Positions 22,930-35,464 of a stretch of DNA of 64,000 nt are shown piece after piece. The translations under genes and the position numbers were made by a program. This DNA is from Diphasiastrum complanatum. Lineage: Eukaryota; Streptophyta; Lycopodiopsida; Lycopodiales; Lycopodiaceae. Within the stretch, counting starts at the first letter, position 1. Each line of letters opens with the position of its first letter. A model generated the notes under the pieces. It saw only the letters and a program-made list of their open reading frames with translations. It made no database searches and was not told where the DNA came from. The stretch spans positions 7,275,948 through 7,339,947 of the forward strand of contig CM055100.1 in assembly GCA_029204225.1 (NCBI GenBank), read 5' to 3'.

Positions 22930-23677
22930 AAGAATTCTACTAGCATTACCGCCTCTTGACCATATACTAAGTGGAAAGGGGTAACCCACCCAGTGACTTT
23001 CTTCAGGGTGGTGCGGTAAACCCAAATAGCTGAGAAAAGTTTTGTTTCTCAATCAGAATGACTAGTTTCAACTATCTTGATCAAAATTTTACATATCGTC
23101 TTGTTAGTTGATTCAGCCTGGCCATTACATCTAGGGTAGTACGGTGTACTTTTTCTGTGAACAACAAGGTAATGGCGTAGGAGGTTATCAATGACAGAAT
23201 TTAAAAATTGCGTGCCGCGATCACTAACTAAATGGGACAGCCAAAACGTGTAATAATGTTTTCGTAAAGAAAACGTGCAACTGTTTTTGTGTTGGCGTCC
23301 TTCGTTGCTCGAGCCTCCACCCACTTAGTGGCATAATCTATGGCTATGAGGATGTAACGAGCTTGAGTATGTTTTGCTGCTAGACTGATTGGTCCAACAA
23401 AGTCAATTCCCCACTTATGGAAGGCTTCGCCTTCTATAATGGGAGTCAACGGCGTAAAATCTGCTTTGGTGTTTTTCTTGGCTCATTGACGGACATCACA
23501 TGCTTTAATGATAGCAAACGTGTCCTTAAACAAAGATGGCCACCACAGTCCTGCTCGAAGGATAATCTTTGTTGTGGCTTCAGCAGAAAGGTGGCCAACC
23601 TCCAATGCCCTCGTGAGCCTGAGATATGATAGGTCGTATTCCAGATTCATAAGCACATCGGCGAATGATACCGTCAA
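22930..23677 (-). pseudogene. Gypsy integrase, frameshifted
   Basis: Minus-strand frames in order. 23483-23677 is the HHCC finger area, with GHLSAEATTKIILRAGLWWP and a final CDVRQ (one expected Cys replaced). 23228-23449 is the core start, FHKWGIDFVGPISLA and IDYATKWVEA. 23049-23324 continues LVSDRGTQFLN and YYPRCNGQAESTNK. Near 22950 is a C-terminal TPFHLVYGQEAV-type block. Frameshifts separate the parts. The enzyme would insert the cDNA; this copy cannot. Confidence 0.8.
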
Positions 23678-23725
23678 TGCCCCTTTTGTAAAGTTGTTTC
23701 ACAATTAACTAAAAGGGCGTTATTT

Positions 23726-24151
23726 TTAGCAAAAACAATTTTTTGCCGCCGTATTTAGACCTTCTTTGAGTCTACCTGTTGTGAGAAACTGGGTGATCTC
23801 CTCAGCCCATAAGGGTGTAGCATCGATCTGAAAAAGGCATGTATCAGAGAGATCATCGTTGACTGGTGCAGTTGCTTTTTCAGCACTTGGCAGTCTGGAA
23901 AGTTGGTCCACCATGAAATGTTGGGTCCCTTTCCGAATGACTACGTGGAAATTAAATTCCTTAAAAATCAACATCCATCGAGCTATACGTCCTGTTTTAC
24001 AAGATTTATTAACGATATATAGAAGGGCTTGATGGTATGTGTAAAACGCAAAGGTCTGGCATAATAAATAATCTCTTACTTGTTGCACAGCATAGACCAT
24101 CGCCAATGCTTCTCTCTCGGTGGTTGTATAGTTTACTTCAGCAGGCACCAA
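23726..24151 (-). pseudogene. Gypsy RNase H, partial
   Basis: The frame reads NYTTTEREALAMVYAVQQVR then DYLLCQTFAFYTYHQALLYI and GRIARWMLIFKEF. These are the RNase H and tether blocks between reverse transcriptase and integrase in Ty3-gypsy elements. The usual TDHxAL motif is altered to TYHQAL. Confidence 0.75.
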
Positions 24152-24159
24152 TTACCTGC

Positions 24160-25260
24160 TCAAGAAACGTATTGGCAAGTCTTTGCCATACTCGTCCGGT
24201 TGTGCAAGAAGACCTCCAATGGCATACTTACTTGCGTCAGTATGTACTCTTTCATGTAATCTAGCGAGTGGAGTATGGGAGCCATGGTGAGGGCTGTTTT
24301 CAACTCCTCAAAGGCCTTAATTTGTTCTTCGGTCCAGCGAGGATCTACCACAACTAAATAAACGAGGTGTGCCTTGCCGGCATAGTCGATTATAAAGATG
24401 CGATAATAATTTGTATGACCAAGGAAGACATATACTTCTTTCACTGTTGCAGGTAAGGAAATTTCCACTATAATCTTGATTTTTGACGGGTTCAGTATAC
24501 TGTCCTTTGAAATTATATGCCCGAGTATGACCCCATGGGTAATCCATATTTGACATTTATCAGGGTTTAGTGAGATTTCAAATCTACGATAGTGAATGAA
24601 GATTTTCTCCAGGGCGTCAATGTGTGTAGCTGTGGATGAATGTACACCTAGATCGTCGAGATAAATCTCCACGATCCGATGTAACAGATCTTGAAAGGCC
24701 AGTTGCATGACCCTTTGGAACGTTGAAGGGGCGTTGCATAAGCCAAAAGGCATAACGCTATAAGCATAAACCTCGTTCTCTGTTGCAAAGGCCGTTTTAT
24801 GTTTATCTTCAGGGGCTATTTGAACAAGGAAATACCCGCTGAATCCATCTAAGAAGCTGAAAGCTTCAGCTCTTGCCATTTCCTTGAGGATTTGAGTCGT
24901 TAAAGACAAGGGAAAATGGTCTTTCTTTCCTAACCGTATTAAGGTTTTTGAGATCGACACAGATACAAAGCTTGCCATTTTTCTTGGGTACAACCACAAT
25001 GGGTGATACCCAATCATTATGTTGAACTTCATAAATGAAACCAACATCCAACAATTTCTTAATATCTTCGTCGATCCTCTCACGATAGACAGAGTGAGAT
25101 CGATAGGGTTAGCCCTAATAGGCTTAGCATTGTCTTCTAAAGGAATCCTATGGACAAGTATTTCAAGTGGGATTCCTTTCATTTCTGTATAATTCCATGC
25201 AAATACATCCCTGTATTTGCGGAGTAACGTTTCCAGATCATAAAGTTGGGTTGATGACAA
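24160..25260 (-). pseudogene. Gypsy reverse transcriptase
   Basis: A 366-codon frame starts with a KYRDVFAWNYTEMKGIP block, typical of OTA/Tat-Athila-type plant Gypsy elements rather than chromoviruses. It then has FSFLDGFSGYFLVQIAPEDK, MPFGLCNAPSTFQRVM and the catalytic IYLDDLGVHS, followed by LGHIISKDSI. The segment around residues 55-100 is scrambled by two frame changes: the overlapping frame 24866-25054 carries the correct VSPIVVVPKKNGKLCICVD motif. It is the middle of a minus-strand element with RNase H and integrase downstream. Confidence 0.82.
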
Positions 25261-25377
25261 ATGTGCATCAACATGAACTATTCGATCTATCTCCTCGTCA
25301 GAATCTTTAAGGTTTAGTTGAATTGTTTTACCAGGTCCTTCAAAGGAGTTGGAACTTGGTGTAGGTTCCTGATGCGG

Positions 25378-25680
25378 CTATGGTAGCTGGATAACAATGT
25401 CATCCAGTGTAGAATCTTTGAACTTCTGTGGAAGATCAAAAGGTGGGTTGACAAAAGGTTCGAAAACTTTGGGAATCATCTGAGGTAATTCACTGTCGGA
25501 CATGGAAGCTTGGTCGGATTGTTTAGTTTCTGTCCCTTTTGACAAGGGCTTGATCTGCTGTTTAAGCTTCTCACGCATCTGTTTTTGACGCTGGGTTAAT
25601 TTTGTATCAATAAATTTAGTTGTTTGTAACCGAGTTTTTTGTGGTTTTTGAGTGGGCGGTGTTGGTGCCTCACTTATCAT
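25378..25680 (-). pseudogene. Gypsy region upstream of RT (gag/spacer)
   Basis: A basic, proline- and lysine-rich 100-codon frame (TPPTQKPQKTRLQTT, KLTQRQKQMREKLKQQIKPL) lies directly upstream of the reverse transcriptase on the same strand. No protease motif is visible. The composition resembles the gag tail at 62844-63375. Confidence 0.4.
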
Positions 25681-25769
25681 ATCGTCATCGATTGTATCCC
25701 AGACTTCATTGGGTTACACATCCCATGTATACAAATTCATGCTGTCCTTTCTCTCGGATGCTCTCCCTC

Positions 25770-26165
25770 TCTCGCATCAGATCCCGACCGACAGTTTCCA
25801 TCCCAATCTTGACTGACGTTCTCAAATCAGATCTCGACCGACGACCTCGTGTCAGATCTCGACCGACAGTTTCCACCCGAATTTTGACTGACGTCCTGGC
25901 GTCAGATCTCGGCCAATAACCTCGTGTCAGATCTCGACTGACAGCTTTCGTCCCAATCTCGACCGACGCTCTCACGTCAGATCTTGATTGATGACCTCAT
26001 GTCAGATCTTGACCGACAGCCTCCGTCCCAATCTCAACCGACGACCTCGCTTCAGAACTCAACCGACGACCTCACGTCAGATCTCGACCGACGACCTCAC
26101 GTCAGATCTTGACAAACGCCCTCGCGTCAGTTCTCGACCGACGGATGCTCTCAGATGTCAACCGA
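25770..26165. repeat. 24-bp minisatellite, about 16 diverged units
   Basis: The consensus is near GTCAGATCTCGACCGACGACC plus CTC, with units varying at several positions. Because 24 is divisible by 3, both strands stay open over several units (frames 25620-25919 plus and 25706-25975 minus). These are repeat artefacts, not genes. Confidence 0.88.
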
Positions 26166-27487
26166 CCCTTGAACCATTGAGACCGTCATAAAACACACCA
26201 CAATCATTGTGACCACCTTTCATCCATAACAACCGCATTTCCCCGTAGTGATCGCTCTACACCGTGACAACTGCATTGAGCCGTAGAGAATACATTCAAC
26301 AAAACTCCATTGCTTTACACCTTGCACCATAGCCACCATAACAAGCGTCTAGGAGTCTATTTACACAATCATATGATACTCTACAAGTTGTTATGGATCG
26401 CCCTTATGATCCAAATTCTACGGAGGACTATCCACTAGAGATGGTCCTCCATGTATATCCTAGACTTCGTCAGTGCCCACCAATTTGATAAGGTAGTAGA
26501 TTGCATGAATTAAATAGGAGATCGTAGGTCCATTGGCATGAGATGATTTGCATGAGTTGGAAGCTATGCAACCGTATGCTTTTCCAACTTCATCCTCATT
26601 TTGCAGTACTTTAATCACATCCTTCTCTTCATATGGAAGCGATGAGCCCCCCACTCCCACAAACCCCCACAAATTAGAAAACAATCAAGCTAACCATTCA
26701 TGTGACATCGTCCAAGGTGATGAGAAATTATAATTACCTTCCCAAGGAATCACATGAAATCGGGCTAATTATTTTTATAGAAATTTCACTAATATATTCT
26801 TAGAATAAAGAAATAGCTTTCAAGTCTCTGCTTTTGTAGATTTGATTCATCCAAAAAAAGGAGATCGTGATCAATACCGCAAATTTTCAAGAAAACACCT
26901 TCTTGTGACTATTAGTATTTGGCATCATTTAGATTTATGGCCATACATTCATGTCAATTTGATTCGGTTAGTTTCAGATTCCCCCTTTGGAATGGCTTGT
27001 GTTCCATACCATAGGTTCTTCCGCCAGGAAAACCATCCACTTCCCAATCAAATCGTCCAAAATCAATTGATTTCATTTAGAATTTGTCTCATAGAGTTGT
27101 CAAAAATTTCTAGATCTGACAAATGACTCACATGACATTTGAGTCCAACAAATCGGTACTATCAAAGTTCTCAAGAATTTCTCCAAATTCTAACTTTATT
27201 ACAATTCCAACTCACGTTAGTTTTCACCACTTGATTTTTATTGTCACCAAAAGGAGTGTGGGTCCTCATCATTCCATGAGTGACAAATTTAGTAATGCGT
27301 AAGAATGAGTAGGAATGATATTGATTTAAGAACAATTTTGATTTAAATGCTTCAAGTAGAATTGCTCTACAAACGGGCTGAATTAAATTCAAATAGCAAT
27401 ACTAAATTTGCATATGACTTTTATTCAACCATGAGAGTTTTTTAGTTGAATCATTGTTTGTCAAATTTCTTTCGGTTCTTAAAAAAT
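26166..27487. other. Spacer, no gene recognised
   Basis: 26166-26350 is a degenerate ACC/ACAA-rich stretch continuing the minisatellite style. The open frames at 26460-26733 (both strands), 26842-27126 and 27171-27392 show no known motif. The stretch ends where the truncated 5' LTR of the plus-strand Gypsy starts. Confidence 0.4.
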
Positions 27488-27655
27488 TGCAACTGGTGTG
27501 ACTCCTCTTTCCATGACTCTGATTGATCCATAGCTTGCGGGCTACATCCGTACGATCTAGGTTTGGTTGGGTTGGTTTAACCTCCACCAGTTCCCATGTG
27601 TTGTTGCTTTGTATGGTATGCTTAGACTAGAATCCTGTTGTTCAGGACTTTATAT
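27488..27655 (+). repeat. 5' LTR remnant of the plus-strand Gypsy
   Basis: It matches the 3' LTR pieces at 33018-33069 and 36881-36988: CTGGTGTGACTCCTCTTTCC, then TCCGTACGATCTAGGTTTG and GGTATGCTTAGACTAGAATC. Only the last 168 bases of the LTR remain; the part corresponding to 32681-33017 is missing on this side. Confidence 0.8.
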
Positions 27656-27826
<171 letters not shown>

Positions 27827-28534
27827 CGTGCGCGCACGACTACGCCCTCTGAAATTGGGTTTCAGAGCCAGATGAAGGTGCGTGTGTAAGGCCCGTGAAG
27901 TGGGGGGAGGGGGAGGGGGTAGGTGGCCCCCTTAACTCAAGTTTTATTTAAAAAACTTGAGTGGGCCATGCAAGGTGGTAGGTAAGGATGGGATGGGGAA
28001 GGTTTAGGCCAGTATTAAATTTTTTTTGAGTTTCTGTAGACTTGTGGTTCTTCTTGCTCGTAGTAGGTTTTTTTAGTTTTAAGAACAGATGTTTTAATTT
28101 TGCAATTGTTATATAAGCTAGTACTTGTTAATGGATTTTCGATGCAGTGACATTTTAATTCCGGTTTATATTGCTTAGTACCCATTTGCCGATTCATTGG
28201 TATAATTTGTAAATGAGAGCAAAAATTGTCTGTAAATTGGTTTTTGTAGACATTGCTTGGTTCAGTAACTATTATACCCGTAATGAATGTGTTAACTAAA
28301 CGAAATTGTTTTTTAATTTTCAGTTGGCAAGCAAATGGATACTGATGAAATTTTGGAGGGGGGTGCTACCGATATTCACCCAGCATCACTTGGAAGTGAT
28401 GGGGGAAATACAGAAGTGATATTCAGCCGGCCTCACCCGGCAGTGATGACACCCTAGACTCAGAAAAACTGTTGCAAACCTTAGGCAAAACAAGTTTAGA
28501 ACTTCATTAGAGCAGTAAACAATGGGATAATCAA

Positions 28535-29716
28535 ATGCAAATTCTATTTAATCAACTGCAAGCTATAAACTTTAACAACTTGGGCTACCAACCGAAAATA
28601 TTTTCTGGCGATAAAAAGTTTAAACGTCCGGAAGTTGTTGAAGATTGGATAAACCATAAAACAAGCTATTTTAGCTTGCACAATGTCCCAGAAGATAAAC
28701 GAATATCATCAGTTCTATTGTTTCTGGAAGGTAAAGCCTCTTCTTTGTGGAGGGAACTTTCCACAAAACCGGTGACTTGGGCTAGATTCCTGACAGAATT
28801 CCAAAAAGCTTTTGTCACAATAGATGATTTCGAGTTGTATATTCGGTTTATCAATTGCAAAATGGGCAGCCGAAAACTAGATGGTTATGTCCAAGAGTTC
28901 TTGGACTCGTTGGCCAAGGTGCCATTGTTTGATCGTAATTTGGCACAGTGGCAATTTATTGTTGGACTGCCAACTGACTATCAAAATAAATGCAAACAAA
29001 ATATCCTTAACTCTCTAAAGGATGCTATTTGTATGGTGAAAGTCTATGATAGTACAGTTGTTGCATCACGAAGAAGCGTGCATGGCCAAACGGTTCCGAA
29101 ACCCAAGCAAGAAAAATCTAACAAGCGTAAAAAGCTATTTTTTGACGAGCTGGAAGCAGAAGCGTACCAACAGTCAAAGAAGAAGAAGAATAAGAAGAAA
29201 TTGGTGGTGAAAGACAAAGCACGATTGGCGGTGTTGAAACGGAATCTGTGTTTCCTCTGCAATAAACCCGGGCACCATGCTAAACAATGTCTCGAACGGA
29301 AAGCAAAGTTGTCAAGTTTCAAAACTGTGGATTTACCGGCAGGTATTTTGGAAGTCAATTTATTGAATAATTGTGACTATACTTGTAAGTTTAGTGCACT
29401 CTCTTTCAAGCCTAATGAATTGTTTCGTGTGAGAGGCAATATTTTAGGGAAAGACATGAATGTGCTATTTGATTCAGGTAGTACTCACAATTTTTTGAAT
29501 GCTCGACTTGTGCAAAAGCTCCGAGTGCCCACCATGGCTAGTGATCATCGTTACGTGGTCCGTCTTGCCTCAGGGTCGGACACTAAGATTTGGGATGTCA
29601 AAATCTCAAACTTAGAGCTTCGGATGCAAGACTATGTTGAGCCGTTGGATTTCCGTGTCATGAATATGGACCGGACTGATATAATTTTGGGCTATGAATG
29701 GTTTTTTGGCAAGTGA
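28535..29716 (+). pseudogene. Gypsy gag and protease, 393-codon frame
   Basis: The frame has a retrotransposon gag domain (KIFSGDKKFKRPEVVEDWIN, FLEGKASSLWREL, VQEFLDSLAKVPLFDRNLAQ), a basic linker, the zinc knuckle CFLCNKPGHHAKQC near 29250-29292 and an aspartic protease core VLFDSGSTHNFLNARLV near 29462-29512. It stops at TGA 29714-29716, where the family normally reads a Trp (WFFGKW-type). An ATG-led stub at 28334 is frame-broken from it. Known role: particle formation and polyprotein cleavage. Together with the C-terminal chromodomain-like segment, it fits a chromovirus. Confidence 0.85.
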
Positions 29717-31254
29717 GACTCTTTAGAGATAGATTTTAAAAGTCATTCTATGGTGTTTAAAGATAAGTTTGATCAGATTGTCTCTATTTCTGGAGAGATC
29801 AATGTACTTCCATCCTTGATGATTTTTTCAGATGAATTAATTGAGAAACTTCATGATTCTGAGTATGAACTCTTTCACTTGCTTTTGCAAGATTTATAGC
29901 AAGAGTTTAGTGAAGTTTTTCCGAAGCAGCTACCTTATGGACTACCACCCGCTCGGTCGGTGGATCATAAGATCGAGGAGTATCTCGAGATGGGACACAT
30001 AAGACCAGGTAAATCTCCATGGGGAGCACCTGTCCTTCTTAAGAGTAAAAAAGATGGGAGTTTCCAGCTATGTGTAGATTACAAGGGTTTGAACAAACTA
30101 ACAGTCAAAACTAAATACCCGTTGCCCAAGATGGACGATCTCATAGATCGATTGAATGGAGCTAAATACTTCACGAAAATTGATCTACGTACGGGATACC
30201 ATTAGATCAGGATACATCCAAAAAATGTATCTAAAACTAGTTTTAGGACCAAGTTTGGCCACTACGAGTGTCTTGCCTTTTCGTAGTAGTGTTTGTGGAT
30301 GATATTTTGATCTATAGCAGAACACTCAAAGAGCATGCTAAGCATCTTCGTACTGTCTTACGTATTTTAAGACAAGAGAAGCTTTATACGAAAGAATCAA
30401 CGTGTGAATTCTTCAAGAAGGAACTTCTTTACCTAGGTCATAAGATTACCTCCTTTGGGATCAAGATTAACGAGGAAAAGGTGACGACGGTAGTGGAATG
30501 GCCAGTCCCTAAAATGGTGCGTGAACTTAAGTCATTCTTAGGTTTCACTGTGTTTTTTCATAGATTTGCAGAGGAGTACTCAAAGATTGCTGCACCTCTC
30601 AACAATATGTTGAAAGGAGTGAAAAGCCGCAAAGGTAGGCCAAGTCCTCCCATTAGATGGAATGAGAAATTAGATGAGAGTTTTCGCAAACTCAAGCTTC
30701 TAATTGTCTCAGCTCCAGTTTTTGAGGATAGCGGATCCAGATTTGTCGTTCGTCATTAACACTGACGCGAGTGACACGACTATTGGAGCTGTTCTCTTAT
30801 AGGAGGGCGCCCGTTGCCTTTGAGAGTAAAACTAACTAATGCGTAGGTCAAGTACACCACTCAAGAAAAAGAGCTTTCTACGGTGATCCATGCTTTGAAA
30901 TCATGGAGGCATTACTTGTACGATAATAAATTTGTGGTTAATACGGATCATCAATCTTTGAAGTATAATCAGAATGATTTGTGAGGTCGTAAGGCCAGAT
31001 GGGCAGAACTCATGCAAGAATTTGACTTTGAAGTGAGGTATATCAAAGGCTCATCTAATCAGGTGGCTGATGCACTTAGTCGAATTGGTGAAGTGAACGA
31101 ACTTTCCTTCACTGAGATTAGTACGAACTTTTATCTCTCCCTGAGAGGTCTTTATGAAAAAGACCCGCATTTTGGACCAATCTGGAATAGGGTTCTAGCA
31201 GTTACATCAAGCAGGACTGATGATCATGTTGATCAGTCTGGGGGAAGGATATAA
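29717..31254 (+). pseudogene. Gypsy RT and RNase H, several stops
   Basis: The readable order is: the [12 protein letters not shown] entry; [43 protein letters not shown] before a TAG at 30203-30205; the catalytic VFVDDILIYSR near 30289; LGHKITSFGI; LKSFLGFTVFFHRF; then RNase H pieces around 30755-30960 and ARWAELMQEFDFEVRYIKG near 31000-31050. Stops at 29714, 29897, 30203 and 30982 replace residues that are usually Trp or Gln. The copy is dead. Confidence 0.85.
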
Positions 31255-32557
31255 AGGGTACTGATGACTTCTCTATTCGTAATGGACTTTTGTTCAGGAA
31301 AGGAAAGGTTGTGTGCCTGATGTAGATGTTGTTAAGAATAAAATTCTTTATGAATGTCATGACTCACCATGCGCAGGTCATCTCGACATACATCATACAT
31401 TGGATTTGGTATGAAGGATTTTTATTGGCCAAAACTTAAGCCTTTGTAGAATCTTATGTTGTCAAGTGTGACCAATGCCAACTGAATAAAGCTGAACACT
31501 ATAAGGCTGGCAGTCTGTTGCATCCATTGGATATCCCTGATAAAAGATGGGATAGTATTTCCATGGATTTTGTGGTTGGGTTACCGCGGATGAATAAACA
31601 ACATGATGCAATTTGGGTTGTGGTCAACCGTCTTACCAAATTGGTTATGTTTATTCCAGTAAAGACCACCGCGAAGGCTTTTGATTTAGCTCAGATATTT
31701 GTAGAGCATCTGTTTAGGCTTTACGAATTACCAAGTAATAATGTGAGCGAACGCGGTCCGAAGTTCACTGGTCACTTTTGGTCGGCCGTGTTTGCTAAAG
31801 TAGAGATGACACTGAACTTGGGTTCTTCTGATCATCCTGAGACAGATGGACAGACGGAAAGAACAAATTAGAAGATGGAACAAATGCCTTAGGCATATGT
31901 TTCTAGACGACAATCTGATTGGGAAAAGTACCTTCCATTGATTGAGTTTGCCTATAATAGTAGTAAGCAATCGACTACCGATTATAGCCCATTTATGCTT
32001 ATGTACGATTTTGAGCCTAGGTCACCCATCGTGGTTGAGACTCGAACGATCAAGTTTCAGAAAGTAGCAAATTTCCTACACGATATGCAGGAAATGCTAC
32101 GAATTGCACATGAAATGTCCAGAGTGCCCAGGATAGGGATAGACATTATGCAAATATGAAAAGATTACCAAGAGACTTCCAAGTGGGAGATTGGGTATAT
32201 TTGAGAATCCCGAAGGATTCAAGTGTAATGTGTACTGGAAAGCATTATAAGTTTTCCTTTTAGATATACAGGACCATTTAAGATCTTGAAGAAGATTGGA
32301 TCCTTAGCTTACCAATTGGAACTTCCAGAAGGATCGCAAGTGCATCCCATATTTCACGTTAGTTGTCTCAAAAAGAGTCTACGTGAAGGAGAGCATCTTG
32401 GATCTGGAGATCAGTTGGACCTGTTGGATGAATCATCGGGTGTATCTTGTCTTCAACCTGAAAAGATCTTGGATACAAGAACTAAACGATTGAGAAATTG
32501 TATAGTTACCGAGCATCTGGTTCGATGGAGGAGATGTACGGACGATGACGATTCCTA
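31255..32557 (+). pseudogene. Gypsy integrase with C-terminal chromodomain-like end
   Basis: 31518-31871 carries RWDSISMDFVVGLPR, VNRLTKLVMFIPVK and a late HPETDGQTERTN block of the integrase core. 31938-32159 continues IEFAYNSSKQSTTDYSPFML. 32286-32557 holds GSLAYQLELPEGSQVHPIFH and PEKILDTRTKRLRN then LVRWR, the C-terminal segment in which chromoviruses carry a chromodomain. Frame changes and stops (TAG near 31869) break it. The polypurine tract AATAAGGGGAAAAGAA (32665-32680) follows. Confidence 0.82.
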
Positions 32558-32680
32558 GGAACAGGAATGAAGCTTAAGGAGGAACAACATACATCATACA
32601 TTGGATTTGGTATGAAGGGATTTTTATTGGCTTTCCCAATTTTAAGTTCTGAGGACAAAATTTGAATAAGGGGAAAAGAA

Positions 32681-33069
32681 TGTCATGCCCATGATTGGTC
32701 TCGGGTAGCGTGTCCACGCTAGGGACCGGTAGACCAACAACTCGTAAGTTAATTGTGACTATAAGGAAATTGAGGCCCTTATGTGTACATGGTCATAATT
32801 AATGGTTGTAGGCCTAAACAAATGGTAGTGGAGTTAGTATGGGTCTATGAGTGAGTCATTAGGGAACTTGATGACATGGCCCAGATAGGCTGCAGAGGTG
32901 TCCAGTGAGGTGTCACAGTGCACTACTAGTGGTGCAAGGGCCTTGGAGGGTATAAGTATACCTGCTGGACTCTCACTAGTGTATGCTTGATTTTGTGATT
33001 AGTAGCTACATGCTGCTGGTGTGACTCCTCTTTCCATGACTTTGGTTGATCCATAGCTTGGGGGCTAGA
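32681..33069 (+). repeat. Gypsy 3' LTR, first part
   Basis: It starts TGTCATGCCCATGATTGG right after the polypurine tract. A GTATAAGTATA motif near 32950 may be the TATA box. The LTR is interrupted at 33070 by a younger LTR element and resumes at 36881. Confidence 0.82.
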
Positions 33070-34016
33070 TGTGAGAGATTTCAACTAGTTTAGTCTAGTT
33101 TAGTCACATTTTGGTAAAGTGTCAATAAGAGGCCAAAACTCATTTTAGACTTAGAGATAAACTTTTTGAAGTTATATTAGTTTAAAATACATTCAATAAA
33201 CACTTTTGGAAAGTGTGGGAAAGTTGGTAGTCGAGTTTGAGAGAGATTCAAATTTGAACTTTGGGTACATTGAATCTAGACCCAAAAATAGTAGGGTTTA
33301 CATTTTGGAGGGAAAGCCAAGTGGCCAAATAGGGTTTGGAAACTCTATAAAAGGATGTAACTCGTGGAGAGACACATCTTCTCTCTTCTCTCTCTCATTT
33401 CATCATTATACATGGTTCTCTTTGGGTTCTACTACTCATTGGTGCACTATCTTGGTGTTATCTTGCAATCTTGTGTGTAGAATGATCATTTATTGCTATT
33501 TTCGGTTCCACACGTGTGAAAGATAGTAGGGTACTGTAATTGTACGGAAATAAAATATATTTTATGTTTTGGTTCATGTTTGATCAATATCTCTTAGATT
33601 TTGCATCTCATTTTGTATGTAGATGCTGATTTTTCTACATTGGTAGGATTGTTGGTTTGCTCCTTATTGTAACCAAAGATTTGGGACATGGATTGGATCT
33701 TGAATGATCTGAAATCCTTCACATGGTATCAAAGCTATTGTGTTTCAGGTTATGAAAGGATCAACCATCTTTAGCAAAGGTTTTGGAGGAGTTACCAATG
33801 CTAGAGCATGCTAGATTGATCTCTACTCAAAAATCAGCATTTTTGCATGTGTAGAATTGATCTTTTGTAGGTCAAAACTCAATATAGGGTTATATACTTG
33901 ATCAATTCCGATTTCACACTTGGTTTACTGGATTTAAATGATATTTGGTGCATTAGGAAGGTCTCATTGGAGTCTACAAGAAGATATACCAAGTTTCTAG
34001 AAATTGCATGTAGAAT

Positions 34017-35078
34017 TTGAGATATTCGCTTCCTTATGCTAGATCTAGGTCAAGATCTAATACGCTTCTTGGAGATGTTCATATTTGTGCTAACTTGGCT
34101 AGTCTTGAGGATAATGATGGTGTTTCAATGGTTCTTCATGGCAAGTGCAAGCATGCAAAAGGTAAGGAAAGAGCTAACTTCATCAATGGAGGTGAAGGTT
34201 CTTCCTTGGAAAAGATTGTTGTTAATGATTTCTTTGATCGTATGTCAAAAGATGTTGCTAGGTGCATGCATGAAGGAGGTGGTTCTTCTAAATTCTTTTG
34301 TGATGAGTCCAAGAAAGTCATTTTTCCAGCAAGTGGAGTCACATGTCTTCATAAAGAGAGTACATCAAATGGTTCTATCAAGAGACTTAGTGAGGGAGAT
34401 AGTCACAAGTCAAGAAGAAGAGAAGTATGTGAAGAGTTCAAAGTAGGATGTACCTTGAATGATGTCATTGTGAATGACAGTGAGGAAGAATCATTATCAT
34501 ACGAGTCATTACCTAAAACATTGAGTAGAAGTTCTTGTTTGAAAAAAGAGAGTACTTCAATCATCCTTATGTTGAAGGTACTAATCATTTTTTTCATGGC
34601 TTCTAATGTTTTTGAGGTTTCTTCTTCTTATGATGCAATCATTAAGAGGGAGTCTTATGAAGGGAAGAGCAATGGAAGATTGGTTCTTGGGAAGATCCAA
34701 GGCATGGATCTCACATCTCTTCATCAACTCAAAGGATTCTATGATTGTGAATTGATCACTCATGATCGAGATGGCAAAAGGTTGGTTGGAGAAGACTACA
34801 TGGAGCAAATCGAGAGACAATTTTTTCAAGGCAAGGGAGATCTCATTGGTGAGCTTATTGAGGTTTGTTATGGACTCAAGAGGGCTGGATTTCTTTGGTT
34901 TGATACTCATCTTCACCTACTCTACTTCATGTTGGATGGAAAGTTTGGAATCTGCCTTTTGATCTATGATGGGGACATTGGTGACATTGTTTTCACTAAC
35001 CTTTGTGGAAATTCGAGATCAAGCTTTGATGTGTTCTTGTTGGATATTGATCATATGTTTGAGAGAGAGTATTTTTAG
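34017..35078 (+). CDS. Internal frame with degenerate RT-like segment
   Basis: 353 codons, rich in Ser, Lys and Glu. Residues about 255-350 resemble the second half of a Copia reverse transcriptase: EVCYGLKRAGFLWFDTHLHL recalls the LYGLKQAxRxW block, and ICLLIYDGDIGDIVFTN recalls the strand carrying YVDD, but the catalytic pair is lost. The first 250 residues match no domain I know. It starts near the 5' LTR side, where gag would normally be. Either a decayed pol fragment or a new frame grown from one; function unknown. Confidence 0.4.
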   Translation: MRYSLPYARSRSRSNTLLGDVHICANLASLEDNDGVSMVLHGKCKHAKGKERANFINGGEGSSLEKIVVNDFFDRMSKDVARCMHEGGGSSKFFCDESKKVIFPASGVTCLHKESTSNGSIKRLSEGDSHKSRRREVCEEFKVGCTLNDVIVNDSEEESLSYESLPKTLSRSSCLKKESTSIILMLKVLIIFFMASNVFEVSSSYDAIIKRESYEGKSNGRLVLGKIQGMDLTSLHQLKGFYDCELITHDRDGKRLVGEDYMEQIERQFFQGKGDLIGELIEVCYGLKRAGFLWFDTHLHLLYFMLDGKFGICLLIYDGDIGDIVFTNLCGNSRSSFDVFLLDIDHMFEREYF

Positions 35079-35464
35079 AGGTTCAGGTCTGAAGATATTC
35101 ATATCTTTGATATCTTTGATGATCAAGAGAAAGGTAAGCAAGAGGAAGCGACACACTTTGCTTTACTCACATGTTTTGGAGACTTTTCTTGTGTAGATGA
35201 TGCTATGCAAGTGGATATTGGTTCTCATGGTTTTAATAATGGAAAAGCAAGTAATGGATCTGGAAAACAAAGTTTGTTCAATGACTTTGATGATCAAGAG
35301 GAAGATCAAGAGGTTGGTCTCAAAGGGCTTCAACAACACAAAAGGAAAGGTGGCAATTTGGAGCTAGTCAAGAGCATCAAATGAAGGTTATTTGGCAAAG
35401 ATGTTATGGATCTATTTTTGTAGCTTATTGAAGACTAGAGTAAGGTCAAAGGAGTAGCAAGGAG

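Noticed and set aside
25620-26191. Overlapping Arg/Asp-rich frames on both strands
   Set aside because: Produced by the 24-bp minisatellite, whose period is a multiple of three.
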